Of a DNA stretch of 64,000 nt, positions 11,715 to 24,000 are shown one piece after another. The DNA comes from Psilocybe azurescens (taxonomy: Eukaryota > Basidiomycota > Agaricomycetes > Agaricales > Agrocybaceae). Numbering within the stretch: the stretch's first letter is position 1; every line of letters begins with the position of its first letter. A program made the translations under genes and the position numbers. Where the stretch lies: positions 1-64,000 of the forward strand of contig JAJIRX010000696.1 in assembly GCA_023853785.1 (NCBI GenBank). Reading direction: 5' to 3'. The notes under the pieces were generated by a model, which worked only from the letters and a program-made list of their open reading frames with translations, had not been told where the DNA came from and ran no database searches.

Positions 11715-13436
11715 ATGGAACAGGAAATCCTTGCTTCGTTCCTCAAATTGGCCTCGATCAATCATAGGGTCAATATGAACGCTGGTGAGCTTCAGTATCC
11801 ACGAATCTCATCCGTGATTGTCTGACGAACGGAGACCTAAGTTGCTAGTCTGACGTGGATCAGTTATGATATCCTGACATGCTTCGATAAAGAGGTATGT
11901 CAAATGATCGCTTGGTTCTCTCCTCTACTAATAGGTCTGCATGTACAGGTGGAACTTATATGGAAGTGAGGATGCTCTTGCCTTTGTATAATCTCCCCAA
12001 ATTAACACTTTGCCGCAGGGCAAGATGGACCATCCCAAAGGTTCTTTACATATCTCTAAGATACTATGGCTTGCTGTGGCTGATGTGAGTTCTCTCAACA
12101 TTTCAAGCCAATTGTGTTACTGAGAACATCTAATCAGATATCAGTGTATCGTTCATTGTGGGAGACATTTACTACAACGCCGATTTCGTAAAAGTTCTAA
12201 CTCATTCTTCTGGTTAAGTGACTCCTGGATCACGTCTATCGAAACTTGTACGCTATCGCTACATTATATGTGAGACTATACTAATATGAAGGTTTTTGTA
12301 GACGTGAGTTTGAGAAGGACCTGCGATGTCTACTGCTTCTGATTGGATTAGTTGCGAGAGCTTTCCCGCTCTTCAGGCCATGTATGAGTTTATCACGAAC
12401 TTCGTCTAAGTTTTATCTGACGCAGAAACATTTCAGGGGTCCTGTAGTTCTATGGATTCTGGTCGATATCATCATGATTCTTCGTCTACGTGCCCTTTAT
12501 CAAAAAAGAAAAGTGGTAAGCACGATATCATTTAAGGTTGCACAAGGCCACCCAAACGATTTCAACAGTGGTGTATACAATTTTCTTCTCCTGGCTCGGT
12601 AAGCGCTCGATTGTCTTTGAATCTACAAAATAAACTGACGTCGAACTCAGCTGCTGCTAGTGTACGCTGGGAATCCTAAACATCACATTGAGACGCAGAA
12701 ATGATACTAAATACAGGTGGTCATCACGTTCACGATCTACTGCTTTCGGCTCTCTAGACCAATACCTGCCCCTCCGCCATTCTCTTCGATTTCTGGATGT
12801 TTGGTGACCAACATCAACTGGCACAAAATGCAGCTGGCGAAGATAGCTATGTACGCAATACTCCAGGCTACTATTTTCCCCGAGTACTACTGATGCATCA
12901 AGTTAGCATTGCCTTCATGCTCCTAAACCTACTCTATTTTGGAATGACCCTTTACAAGTACATTGAGAATGTCCGTTCCCTTAAGAGGATGAGATTCCAA
13001 CCCATGTTTGCCATATTTGTCGGAGATGGAGTAGCTTATTTTCTCGGATGCGTTGGTAAGTAATACTTGAAGCAGGTACTTAATCGTTTTGGATGATCAC
13101 TAATCTGCCTTGTAATCTGTATGACAGTTGCTAGAGTCGGTGATCTGGTATTCTCATCTGGAAGCGAAACACTATTCCCGTACACCGATCTCTCACAATT
13201 GTGTGTAAAACTCAAAGAACGTTCTTTCGTAGCCTTGCTGATTTTGGATTTTGTTAATTAGCTGGTCGGTGGCATTTTTCAGTTACGCGGTGAGTATGCC
13301 ATTACGTTGAATCATTTCAGGGAATCGTTCACTGACGAGGGATATCAATCTAGGGGTGCCATCTAATTCTTCACCTGCGAGGGTTAATTCCCCGTCGGAG
13401 ACGGAGTTGAGCGACGTCGGGGAAGGGCAGCAATAA
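11715..13436 (+). CDS. DUF6533-type multi-pass membrane protein, frame-disrupted
   Basis: The hallmark N-terminal segment of basidiomycete DUF6533 proteins is spread over small exons. Exon 1 (11715-11784) starts MEQEILASFLKL. Exon 2 (11842-11894) reads SLTWISYDILTCFDKE, exon 3 (11949-11965) VELIWK and exon 4 (12019-12084) ARWTIPKVLYISLRYYGLLW. Later membrane helices are visible near 12130-12190 (VSFIVGDIYYNADF), 12440-12520 (VVLWILVDIIMILRLRALY) and 12890-13060. A Ser/Glu-rich tail ends at TAA 13434-13436. The order of exons after 12.2 kb is unclear and at least one frame change is needed (A-run near 12189). It may be a pseudogene or a sequence with errors. The family is thought to be receptor-like, but its function is unknown. 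Confidence 0.55.
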
Positions 13437-15167
13437 CCTCCCAAACGGTGGCTGTTCACGTCCAAAGCCAGACCTATATCGAACCATGAACCATGAATGA
13501 AACATCATGCTACCGCTCCACGATCAACCCATACTTTGCAAATATTTATTAGCATATACATATAGTTTTATAATGATTCCTTGTATTAATGACATAAAAC
13601 GAGAGACATAATAAACTATCTAAGCGATCGTCAAACGCATCATTCGTTATCACCGCATCCGTTTCGCTAAACTATTACGAAGGGTAAGCCCTCTGAGGAC
13701 ATACCTCTAGCAGAGATGCCAGTGTGGCAATAGTTTCAATAGAGCAGCCTGCCCCAGCTGAGTCAAAAAGTTCGCATGATTATGGCGAGGAAGACGGGAT
13801 AATAATTGGCACCGTGCCACCTGTCATGTTGTGGACACTGGCTACACTTCTGCACATCAACTCACCCACCGCTTTTTCTGCTACCGAGGTTCTCCGTTCA
13901 GCTGTACCCATGCATCGCAGAAATAGCGTCAAATAATGTAGCACAGGACCCTTTTGCTCTTTCGGAAGAGAAAATCCAGCAAAACATATTAATCCACCGG
14001 CTCAGTAACGAAAGGCTAAACGAACCAATAATGCGCTAAAAAGGGGGGGCAGCGGCAACTGCCAATCGGTGCGATAGTTTTTATTGAAAGAGCCTGGTGG
14101 AAGCCTGTAACTTGAATGAACGTATTTCCCGGCAGATGCATACATCAGAAATAAGGGAACTATCGGGAAACCTGCAGTCATGGAATAGTGTCACAGCACA
14201 TAGTCCGCGGCCACGCTACGGCTATATCCGTGGTGCTCTGCTTCTTCGTAGCGAGTTTACAGGACACCCAAGTCAGCATCCAGTTAAAGAATGATTCTAG
14301 AGGGGTCGATAAAAGACCATTTGGCTGTCAAGCATTCAAAGAGATTGCGGAGCAAGAATAACAGGAGAAAACAAGGTTGTAAAGCAGCAGATTGAAGCAT
14401 CTGATAGATGATAGATTAGAAGAGAGCGAGAACTGGGAGAATAGCAATAAAAGAAAGTCGTTACTATGAAGCCTGTATACCTTCATTGTTACAGACTGTG
14501 TTGAAAGAAAAGAAAAAGGCACAGTTGGGAGCTACCTCGAGAGTAGAACCAGAAAGGATCTCAAGTCGCAGGTTGACCGTTGAGCTCAGTAAACCAAAGT
14601 ATTTTACATGCTGCCTCAGATTAACTTGATGGGTGTCCAGAAAGGTCCTCCACGTTCGCGACGGGGCTGTATGGTCGCCGAACGCTGCGCTGTCGACACA
14701 TCACAAGTATGGAGCCAGGGACAAGAGTGAAATTGAAGACGGACGACTCGGAGAATGGTCACTTTGTTTCTGTCGCGTCTTAGTAACTGTTATGAATCCA
14801 AGCCTCCGGAAATTTTGTTTGCCGGCTCCGATACGAACTGGCGCTCACTCTTCATTTGTCTTCTGCAGGTGTTTGGATTTGCTTTGGATCGCGTTTAACT
14901 TTTGGTCTCATGTTCTCAATCGGAACAGAAAGGCGTAAATAGTCACGATATGGGAAAAGTAGAAATTTTTTGACTCATGTCATTGTGTTGACCGACTACG
15001 TCAGATTACTTATAATGACTCGATGGCAACTCGACGAAGCCACCAAGTCTGTCTTGAAAGTTTAGTTGCAACGAGAGTGAGAATATTTCCCTACTGGGCC
15101 CGGATGATGTTATCAAGTATGATTTTATTGATCAAAATACTGCATAATGAAGAAACCTATTGATATA
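13437..15167. other. Intergenic, no gene recognised
   Basis: Short open frames only (13724-13936, 14097-14294, 14633-14938). No motif, signal peptide or consistent splice signals are visible. Confidence 0.45.
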
Positions 15168-15975
15168 TTAGCCGCAATGAGGGACACAGCAGAAAACATT
15201 GATCTCACTATTATCGGGGTTTTCTAGAAATCTTTGTTGCCACCACTCGACAGAGCACCTATCCTTCGATTCATTCTCAGTACATGCAAACTCAAATGCA
15301 AGAACTGCATTCTGAGCACAGTTAAACGACTCCCGCCAGTCGATAGGAAGGCCTGGAGTGATATCAATACCTCTGAGATTGATCATTCGTGAAGGCGGAT
15401 CTGAGCGGGAGATTGTGTTTTCATCCATGGCTTCAAAGTATTCGAGTTGGAATACTGAGATAGAGAAAGGAGGGTCTTGTGGTGCAGCTCTCCTGGTCGA
15501 TGTAGCAGATGTAAGTTTAAACCTGAGTTCACAATGTTCAACTCCCTCAATGATCGCTTCAAACTGCATGATAGCAGATAGCTGAGAATTTTCTGTGAGT
15601 ACTGCACCTGACTTATAAAGGAGCAATAAACATGACGTACTGATTGATTGATGTGCAACATTCCTCCCGACGAGAAAGTACTTGCCGAGTTCCGGTACTT
15701 CCTGCTTTCCAGGTCGACGTGAAGAAATGCTCGCGGATAACTGATAACTGGTTTTGAAGAATGTACAGGGTGATAACGCTCCCGAAATGCTGAAAGAAAT
15801 GACTTGAACATAGGTGAAAACGCCGCCATTGCAGTGAAGCAGTATCCAGCCACGCAAAAACGAATATTGCAATGGACCAGGTCACTAGAGTTCTTGAGCG
15901 ATGCCTTTCTCCTAGATGATGCAAAACCGCGGCCTTTTGTGAGCCCATGAAGGGCGCTTCAGCTTGCCTCTTCAT
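15168..15975 (-). CDS. But2-like single-pass membrane protein, paralogue A
   Basis: Two exons: 15975-15641 and 15581-15168, with a 59-nt intron (gtacgt...ctcag) at the same position and phase as in paralogue B (17654-18687). Order: short cytoplasmic N-terminus, one membrane helix (LVTWSIAIFVF...), a luminal linker, then the conserved C-terminal domain (IEGVEHCELRFKL; FSISVFQLEYFEAMDENT; INWRESF-like IDWRESFNCA; CSVEWWQQRF). It resembles the domain annotated as But2 C-terminal in Agaricomycetes. The A5 run at 15856-15860 breaks the frame inside the membrane helix; one more base restores 249 residues. The function is unknown. Confidence 0.6.
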
Positions 15976-17653
15976 TGTTCCAAGTTGGATATCTTCGACA
16001 AATACCCCTCTGCGTTATCCTCAGAGGTTCTTCTCCAGGGTCCTCTTCTTGAAGTCTTCGGAAAGGAACCACTAGGGGTGACGCTAGACATTTACAGGAT
16101 AGTATCTGTACGCAGATTCGATTAGAGAATGCTTTAGAGTGAGAGTTGAAACCCGGCATGGCCGAGAAGTTGAAGGACTGGCGTCGCGTCCGTGTGACCC
16201 GAGCAAAAAGAAGGCGTTGATAAGCCGCTATACCGTCAAATAATGACACGACCTATTTCCCCACCGCTGTCAACATTACTCTTTACGATCTATACAAATA
16301 GGATGAGATATTATTCGTCATATGAACTGTTTCACTATTTGTACTATAAAATATATTTTATAAATGCTACTCATGCATTTCAAGAAGCAAATTTCTATTG
16401 CGAAACTTGGATGCGTAGCTGGGCTGGCTAAATCTCTGAGATTGATCAGTATCCCATCCTCACGTTTACGGTCGTCTATGCTGCAGGTAAGTAGTTATGC
16501 GGGGAAATTGCTGGTATACACTGGAGGTACATCCAAGTTAAACCATTTTACAGCTGCGGAGCACCCACCCAGTAGTATGGTCGGCCAAATATTACCATTC
16601 CATGGATGAGTTAACTATTTTTGTACGCATCTAAATATAGATTTCGTAACTCTTGGCATGCTCTTTCAATCACTGCCATGATCGTATCTATTAGCGTATC
16701 GGGACCTTTGCTGACTGTTCATGACCCAGTAGGTAACCCTTAAGACGCATTTGGTGCGCAAGCTCAATTTTTGATGAAAGCACCCAACATTCTTTGGGCC
16801 TCCGAATATTTGCTTGAACCTCGCAGTGGATCATTCTTTATTATTGTCGAAGTATGTCCTGGTACATGGCTGCCTAGTAATGTTCACAGCCATTGACTGA
16901 GATGTATTCTTATATGATTTCTGCACATTAAATGCTTTAAATGCCCTCCTATATTTTTCTCCCGTCTATGAGGGCATAGCAATAGACCTATAGATTATGG
17001 CGACGGGCGCCTATCACTAGTGGAGGTCCAGATATTCTAGGACAATATTTCTGAAATTCATCATTCCTGTACTCACTCTTACCTGAAAATACTGGACAGC
17101 CATATTTATGCGAATTGAAGCGTCGGTCTAGATAAATTTCTTTGAATATACCAGAAAACCAGTTCAATGAATTGACATAGATTGGAAATGATGGAGAACA
17201 TAAGGTCAGAATACCGTGAGAGCAATGGAGGAGCACACTTCGTCTGATAGATCATTTGATAATCGAGTGGCCAAAGTAGAAGGATCGTCTGTGAAAAAGA
17301 TATATTGCTCACTGAATATTTGACGACGGGGTAATGCCGATCACACGTGGCTCCCATGTTGTGAGGGTGTGCGTAATCGATGCCGATCGCTTTGAAAGAT
17401 GACACAGATTTTCTTCTTTCGCGTACATTGGGCGTGTTCAGTACGAACCCAACATTTATTCTCACACAAGTGACTGCGTGGTTCATAGTACACAATCCCA
17501 TATCTTTTGATCTTGTTCAATTTCCCATCGTATTTTTTTAGTTTATGGGTTATCGATGATCCCGTCTAGTCCTGTGTAAGCGTCATGCGAGGCATCATAA
17601 TAAACGGTGAGGAATTGTACGCTCCGTCGGGGTTTTAGGACGAGCAGAATCGA
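15976..17653. other. Intergenic, no gene recognised
   Basis: Minus-strand open frames at 15959-16249, 16988-17236 and 17106-17501 have no recognisable domain. The region separates the two But2-like paralogues. Confidence 0.4.
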
Positions 17654-18687
17654 TCAGCGGAACAAGGGGTTTCGCTGCACTAGTAAGTAGCGTGCTGTAC
17701 CATGAAGAAGACTGGGGTGATATATCAGCTTAAGATGTTGATATGGAGAAAAAGCCGTTTTACTGTTATAGGGATCTTCATGGTCTTTCCTTTGCAACCA
17801 TTCTAACGTACAGTCTCCGGTGGACGTAGTTTCAACATCAGTCTCAGAGCATGCCACTTCGAAGGTAAGCACTTCTCCCCAAGCACAACTGAATGACTCG
17901 TTCCAGTTAATGGGTGTACTCCGGGTGATTTCGTAGTTTCCAAAGTTCATCAACCTCGTAGGTGGCTTTGATTGGGCAAGCGTTCTAGCGTCCAGCAGAC
18001 GGAATTGCTCGAGCTGATATATCGATATGGAAAAAGGAGATGCAGTGGCTGCGGCTGCGGCTGTTCCGGAGAACAAGTTGTCGGACTTGAGGCGAAGCTT
18101 CAACTCGCAATGCTCGACACCGAAGTCCACTGCTGTAAATTGCAGGATTATTGAAGACTAAAGTCACATTATGTCAGTGGACTTTTGTAGACCTTTGTCG
18201 GCAGGAAGACAAAAGATTTCACCGTTCGATTGACCCAAAGTCTGCCTCCTGATAGGGAGTCATCAGTATGGTTTACATACTGATTGGCAGCCAGGTTTAC
18301 TTGAGCGAGTGCTTGTGGGTAACTGATTATCGTTCCTGATGCGACATCGTGCATTGGCTTAGGGATATCGTCGTCATCGGGAACAATAGACGGAGAGAAC
18401 TGGCGAAGGAGGCAATATTGTTCCCGAGTTATCGAGAAAGATGGTTCGAGGAGAGACGGTGCGAAGTCCGGTAGTTCCAGAGCGATCAGACAATTTACGA
18501 CTGTGCAGATGATGCAGATCGTAACTGCCCAGGTTGCAAGAACATTGGAGCGATATGATCCTTCCTGCAGATATACAGTCTCCTCATATCCTATACACTC
18601 TTCGTCGATATAGATGTCGTATCTGGCGACTGCTTTCTCGCAATCAACTTGAAGTGACTCCTCCCGTGAAGAGGTATATTGTGGCAT
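17654..18687 (-). CDS. But2-like single-pass membrane protein, paralogue B
   Basis: Exons 18687-18223 and 18157-17654 join across a 65-nt intron (gtgaaa...tttag), giving 322 residues with no frame disruption. The cytoplasmic N-terminus is acidic and Tyr-containing (YDIYIDEECIGYEETVYL). It is followed by one membrane helix (VLATWAVTICIICTVVNCLI) and a luminal domain with AVDFGVEHCELKLRL, SISIYQLEQFRLLDARTLA, INWNESFSCAWGEVLTFEV and TLEWLQRK. It is about 1.7 kb from paralogue A on the same strand, with the same intron position, so the pair arose by tandem duplication. Domain assignment is from memory of similar proteins annotated as But2 C-terminal. The role is unknown. Confidence 0.65.
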
Positions 18688-19444
18688 AACGACTTTGATG
18701 GTAATATCAAGGTATGTAAAGAAGAGAATAAGTACAGTGCGAAGTATCGCATATCCGCGTGCCAGCTGCGGGTAGCCTGTCGATGACGCTATTGTATAAA
18801 TTTAGTCGTAAGAAGGCGTTGAAGCATACACACCTGAGAAAGCTTGATTGGAGCTGGTTTATTTTCGTTGTAGATGATCATTATTATACAGGGAATGGTT
18901 GAACTTGTTAAAACGTGGATATTACTGTGTAGAGATGTGACTTTTGAATTTTGAGTTTTGAAAATCATCAAGAGTTGCAATTGCGGGATTTAAGCTGGAT
19001 TTCGACAGTCACCATGTTTTTGTTTTTTCAACTCCGCTCGGCAAGCGCCACTAAAACCAATTTTCTGCCTTTGCTTAACCTTTGCAGCAATATGCATACA
19101 CATGGGTATACAAGAGGTTTGCCTCGTTATAATATATGCGATCTGAATGCTACTGGAGGAATCTTTCAAATATCACCTTCAGAGGCTCGTGGTCTTCCAT
19201 TTACTAACGGCCAATTTATGCATGCAGGTCCTCGGGCACGCCAACTTGTTGGGGATACGAAGGTGCTAATTATTGATAGCCCTTCTCAGGATCACGAAAA
19301 CAGGCAGTGGGTCAAAGCAGAGCTCTTTGTCTGAAAACAGACCACTCGGATCCGATAATGATAAAAGGGCATCGATTCGCCTAGCTCACCCTCTTGTTTC
19401 CGAACTTGATTGTTGTTCAAGTCCTCCTCTCTGCCACCGAATTC
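18688..19444. other. Intergenic between divergent genes
   Basis: No supported gene. It should hold the promoters of the But2-like gene B (minus) and the hydrolase gene (plus). Confidence 0.4.
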
Positions 19445-20649
19445 ATGTCTGTCGAATCAACTGGTACAGTTGACTTCAAGGTCGGCGCCGATACCTATCA
19501 AACATGGTATAAGATCGTTGGCGACATCAGGAACAGCAAATATCGCCCGCTTGTTATCGTGCACGGTGGTCCAGGAATGACCCATCATTACATGCTGTCC
19601 GTGTTCCTGTCATATTGCGAGAAAGGTGTATGTCTAACAGCAAATTTGTACAGACCCCACGAGACTATTTTTGCTAAAACTGGGTGATGGTCTCTCTAAT
19701 GGTTGATGTCTTCAAGTCATGACTGAATGCTGCGATCTTCACTTTCAGCATTCCGGTCATCTTTTATGATCAGATAGGAAACGGTTCGTCCTCGATTTGC
19801 CAGAATGCTCCTCCTGAATTCTGGACCCCGGAGTTGTTCATGGATGAGCTCGACAATATTCTCAAAGCTCTTAACGTCGATAAGGACTATGACCTTTTAG
19901 GGCAGTCGTGGGGAGGTCAGTTTCTCAGACACTCCGGATAGATCCCAACTAACAAGTATCGTGATCGTATCTTCAGGAATGTTGGTGGCGCAATACGCTG
20001 CCACTCGAGTTCCCAAAGGCTTGAAACGTTTGATAATTGCCAACGCTCCTGCATCGATGGATTTGGCCTCGATTGGTACCGACCAGCTGCTCGAGAGGTT
20101 TCCACCCGAGTTCCAGCAGAAAGTCCGCAAACATGAGTCGGAAGGTACTCAGGAATCAGAGGAATATCAAGGGCTCGTTTCCGAATTCTACAATAAGCAC
20201 GTCTGCACCATCAATCCCTGGCCCAAGGACGTGGCTACAACATTCGAGTTGCTCGTTGCCAACTCAGGAGTTTATCAAGCCATGTAAGTTGGGACAGCTC
20301 CTTGTATAGTTCTTAGATTGAAGTTTTGATAGGGTTGGTCCTTCCGAATTCAACGTCATCGGGTCCCTTAAGGATTGGACTATCGTCGATATCATCCATA
20401 AAATCACGGCTCCGACACTCCTCATTTCCGCTCCTTTAGATGAGATACAAGAGGTCTCAGTCGTGCCCTTCTTCTCAAAGATCCCTAAAGTCAAATGGGT
20501 CGAGCTTCAAAACAGCACCCATCTTGGCATGTACGAGGAGCCCGAGAGGTGAGATTTATTTCTATTTGACGTTGGAGTAAGCCGTGATGGAGCGCTGCGA
20601 CAGGTACTTCGAAGTCCTCTTGAATTTCCTGAAAGATACGGCAGCTTAG
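19445..20649 (+). CDS. Proline iminopeptidase-like alpha/beta hydrolase (S33 family)
   Basis: Intact six-exon gene: 19445-19596, 19654-19683, 19749-19915, 19977-20283, 20333-20548 and 20604-20649. The total of 918 nt is an exact multiple of three and encodes 305 residues. All introns have GT/AG ends of 49-65 nt. Hallmarks in order: HGGPGMTHHYM (oxyanion hole), IFYDQIGNG, GQSWGGMLVAQY (nucleophile elbow), the acid residue in LLISAPLDE, and the catalytic His in STHLGMYEEPER. These define the prolyl aminopeptidase / L-amino-acid amidase branch, which removes N-terminal proline or hydrolyses amino-acid amides. There is no signal peptide, so it is probably cytosolic. It converges with the E3 gene downstream. 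Confidence 0.92.
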
Positions 20650-21041
20650 AATGCCAGTCCCGGTCATCAATATAACTGACAAAGTCCTGAAAGGTGTAGC
20701 TGTTACCAAGTCTAGTATATAAATTGATAATTTGTACCAACGGATCCCATGCATTGAACACCCCACCGTCGAAGTGGAAACCCGAAGGGAAAACACTACG
20801 GAATCTTCAGTGCAAATCGCGAGCCATTCTATTCCCATAAGGATCTTAAATAGTATACATATAATATTCATACAGAAACAAGAACCACTAAATGCAAGAT
20901 CAGAAACGATATGTAATGCGATCAGGAAAATGAAAAGAGTAGAGTAAGAAACTATAGTAGTAGAACCCAGTAGTAGAAAGCATAATGCAAGTAACCAAAG
21001 AGGAAAGTGTCCCCAAAATCACATCACTACCTTAACACAAG
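20650..21041. other. Intergenic between convergent genes
   Basis: About 390 bp of A-rich sequence between the 3' ends of the hydrolase and E3 genes; both 3' UTRs probably lie here. Nothing else seen. Confidence 0.5.
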
Positions 21042-24000
21042 TCAGACGCGTTGTAACCAGCCAACCTCTAATCCAGTCATCATACGGAGATTCTCGGGAT
21101 ACGCAGTATTGCTCTCTTTCAGCAACCCTGCCAGCCGTCGACAGATCGGCATAGGGTACGAAAGGAATTCTGCTTGTGGGAATCCAGGGTATTTGTTTAA
21201 TATGCTGATACGACAAAAAAAAAATGATGATGATAGCGCCATCAGATACACTGTACGATGATGACGAGAGCGATGAGACGTTCGCAGACGTACCTTTTGA
21301 TGTCCGTCGCCTGGTCGGAAGGTTTGAGCAGTTTATAGAGCACCTTGGCTGCAACGATGTTGGCACTCCTTGGAATAGCGCGCGATGCGGGTGTTGTGTA
21401 CGCCAACCGCATCTTGGGCTTGAAAAGCCAGATCTAACGCACAAACAATGAAATCAGTCCTTCCATATCACTTACTCGATCCCGGGTTACGCATAAGGGG
21501 CTTACAAGAATCCGAGGTTTTTCTTCCTCCTCGTCCTGGATAACAAAGCGATACGATGCATGCGCATGCACAAACTCGATCATATCCTCAACTATGAACG
21601 CCGATAACGGAATCTTGAGCGGTCTGTTGTCAAAGACTTCGTTCAGCACACACGCATAATGATGATGTTAGGAGAGAGGCGTTGATGATAGACGTACTCC
21701 GCGCTCTGGCTGACAGGTCGAACCGCGTATTTGAGAATCCTGAACACGATAGTAGGTCCCGCTCTTTCATCGATCGTTTGCGCCTGGCAGCGACCGACGA
21801 TGGCGCCGCACAGGCATCGTGTGAGCCGCCAGTTATCATCAAGCTAAAATGAAAGCAAAAAGTGTAAGCGACAATGAAATACCACCAAGAAGTGTAACAG
21901 TAGGAGAGGTATAAACATAGATAACAAAAATAGAAATAGAAATGCATATAAATGTGCCCTCAAGCGTAGCTCCCATGAAATTGACCTCACGGCACGAGAG
22001 TTGTTTGAAAAAGTAGCTAGACTCTTTTAGAGCCCTTAATCTCGGACATTTTGTATCAACTAGTAGAACCGCGCCAACCGTGCCCCGTCCGCTCGCACAC
22101 GACCTGACTGAATCTTTTCGCAGCTCGAAAGCACGCAAAAGAAACCCAGCAGATCGCGGCGATGGTCAGGATCGACGGCCGACATCGGCCGCTGGTAGGA
22201 ACCCAACGCCAGTCTTCTTGATGCCCAGAAATAAAGAACAAAAGAAAAGAGTGCAAGAGAACAAAAGAAGAAAAAAGAAACAAAGAAAGATAGAAGATAA
22301 AGATCAAGCATACGCACCCGTGCCTCCTTCGTAAGATGCAGGTTATTCTCAATCATTGCATCCTCCTCAAACAAGATATAGCTGCCCCCAACCAGCCCCT
22401 GCCCTTTCACTGGCCAAAACCCCTCCTGCCCTGTTTCGCGACCTGCTCGTTCAACTTCTGGTCGCCGTGACACATCCACGCCTCGACGAGTTCCTCCCAG
22501 TGCTCCGACGGCAGGTCCCTGTACTGCGTCACGCGGGAGGCCTGGATGAGCGGAAGCGAGCACGATGCGCAGAGGAACGATGTTGGGTTGATAGACCCGA
22601 GCTGCGTGGCGTCCAGTAGCGGCGGGGGCGTGTCGTCCGTGTGTTCTGGGGCGGTCGGTGATGGAGAGGACGAGGACGATGAAGACGAGGATGGGAGCTG
22701 GTTCATGAGTTTAATCTCGTAGTGTCCGCTTTGCACGCGCACGTCTTTGGGGCCTGGTGTGGTGTGCGCTGGAAGCATCAGAGGGAAGGAGGAGTGTGGC
22801 CCCGATTTGACAACCAGGTGGTCGCTGCCTTCGGAGGTATGGCCGAGGAAGGGCGGGAGGACTTCAGCCTGGACTTCAGCTCCCGTTTTCCCCCCCTGTG
22901 ATCGTAACGAAGACCAGCGTGTGGTTGAGGTTCTCGTGGTTCTCCGCAACATACACCACATCGAACCCTAGAAGAAATCAATCATTCACAACGCTTTTAG
23001 GTTGCAAGATAGACCAGACAGACTTACCATGCGTGGCGATAGCCTTCGATTTCCCCTTCCCGCTGCTAGTGCTAGTATTCGTACTTGATATCGACGAGTT
23101 CCGCGAGGACGATGAGCGGAGCCACGCCAGCGGAGGCGCCGAGATACTGCGATGTCTCTTCTCCTTCATCTTCATATCCGCAGTCGTAGGCTGGGGCTCG
23201 TGAAGCTCGGGCTCAGATAAATGGGCAGGCACAGCTTCCCTAACGAACTCAGGGAGAGTGAGCAGATCCATGGCGTCTTTGACACGCTCGCCTGCAGTCG
23301 CTGGAGGCGGCTCCCGCATGAACTCTGGCAGAGTTAGGAGCGCCTCGGGGTCTTTGATTCTGGGCTGCAGTACTGCATCTTGCCCGTGGATGCGGCCAGC
23401 TTCTGAGTGCCGGACGAGTTGTTCCACAAATGCATCTCGCTGTTGTTAAAGAGTTTATCACAGAGTAAATGGGTGTAACTTGAGAACATGACACGAACCT
23501 TGGCCGATTCCCGTCGGCGGGCTCTCTCCAACCGCGCCTGCATGGTCCCATCCAACACTACAGACTGATCCTTGAGCGTCCGCTCAGAAGCCTTGCCTAT
23601 CAAATCCAATAGTCCTTCCAGCTCCTTGATATCCCGCTCCTTAATATCCCGCTCCTTCCCTTTTCGCTGAGATGTCGTGCTATCTATGCCTTCCCGTCTT
23701 GCTCGTTCCATCTGGGCTAGTTTCGTCGATTTGAGCTCCACTCTCTGATTATGAAGCTGCGGCGTAACGAGATACAATCGATCAATAGCCATCGCCACAG
23801 CTTCAAGATCCAACCTCATCTTGTCATCAGATACACTCATCAGCTGGGGATGCCCAGCCTTCGATTTGTTGTCGTCGAGAGACAACCGTCCATCATAATC
23901 CGGCGGGTTCTCCAGATCATCATCGTCGTAATCAGCCCTGTCGTATTGCGGGGGAAGATGGTCGTAGGAAACTGTGCGTTGCTTGCACATCGCAACGACG

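Noticed and set aside
15582..15607. A 26-nt intron in But2-like paralogue A (and a 35-nt one in paralogue B)
   Set aside because: Alternative donors give 59- and 65-nt introns at the same position and phase in both paralogues, which is far more consistent.
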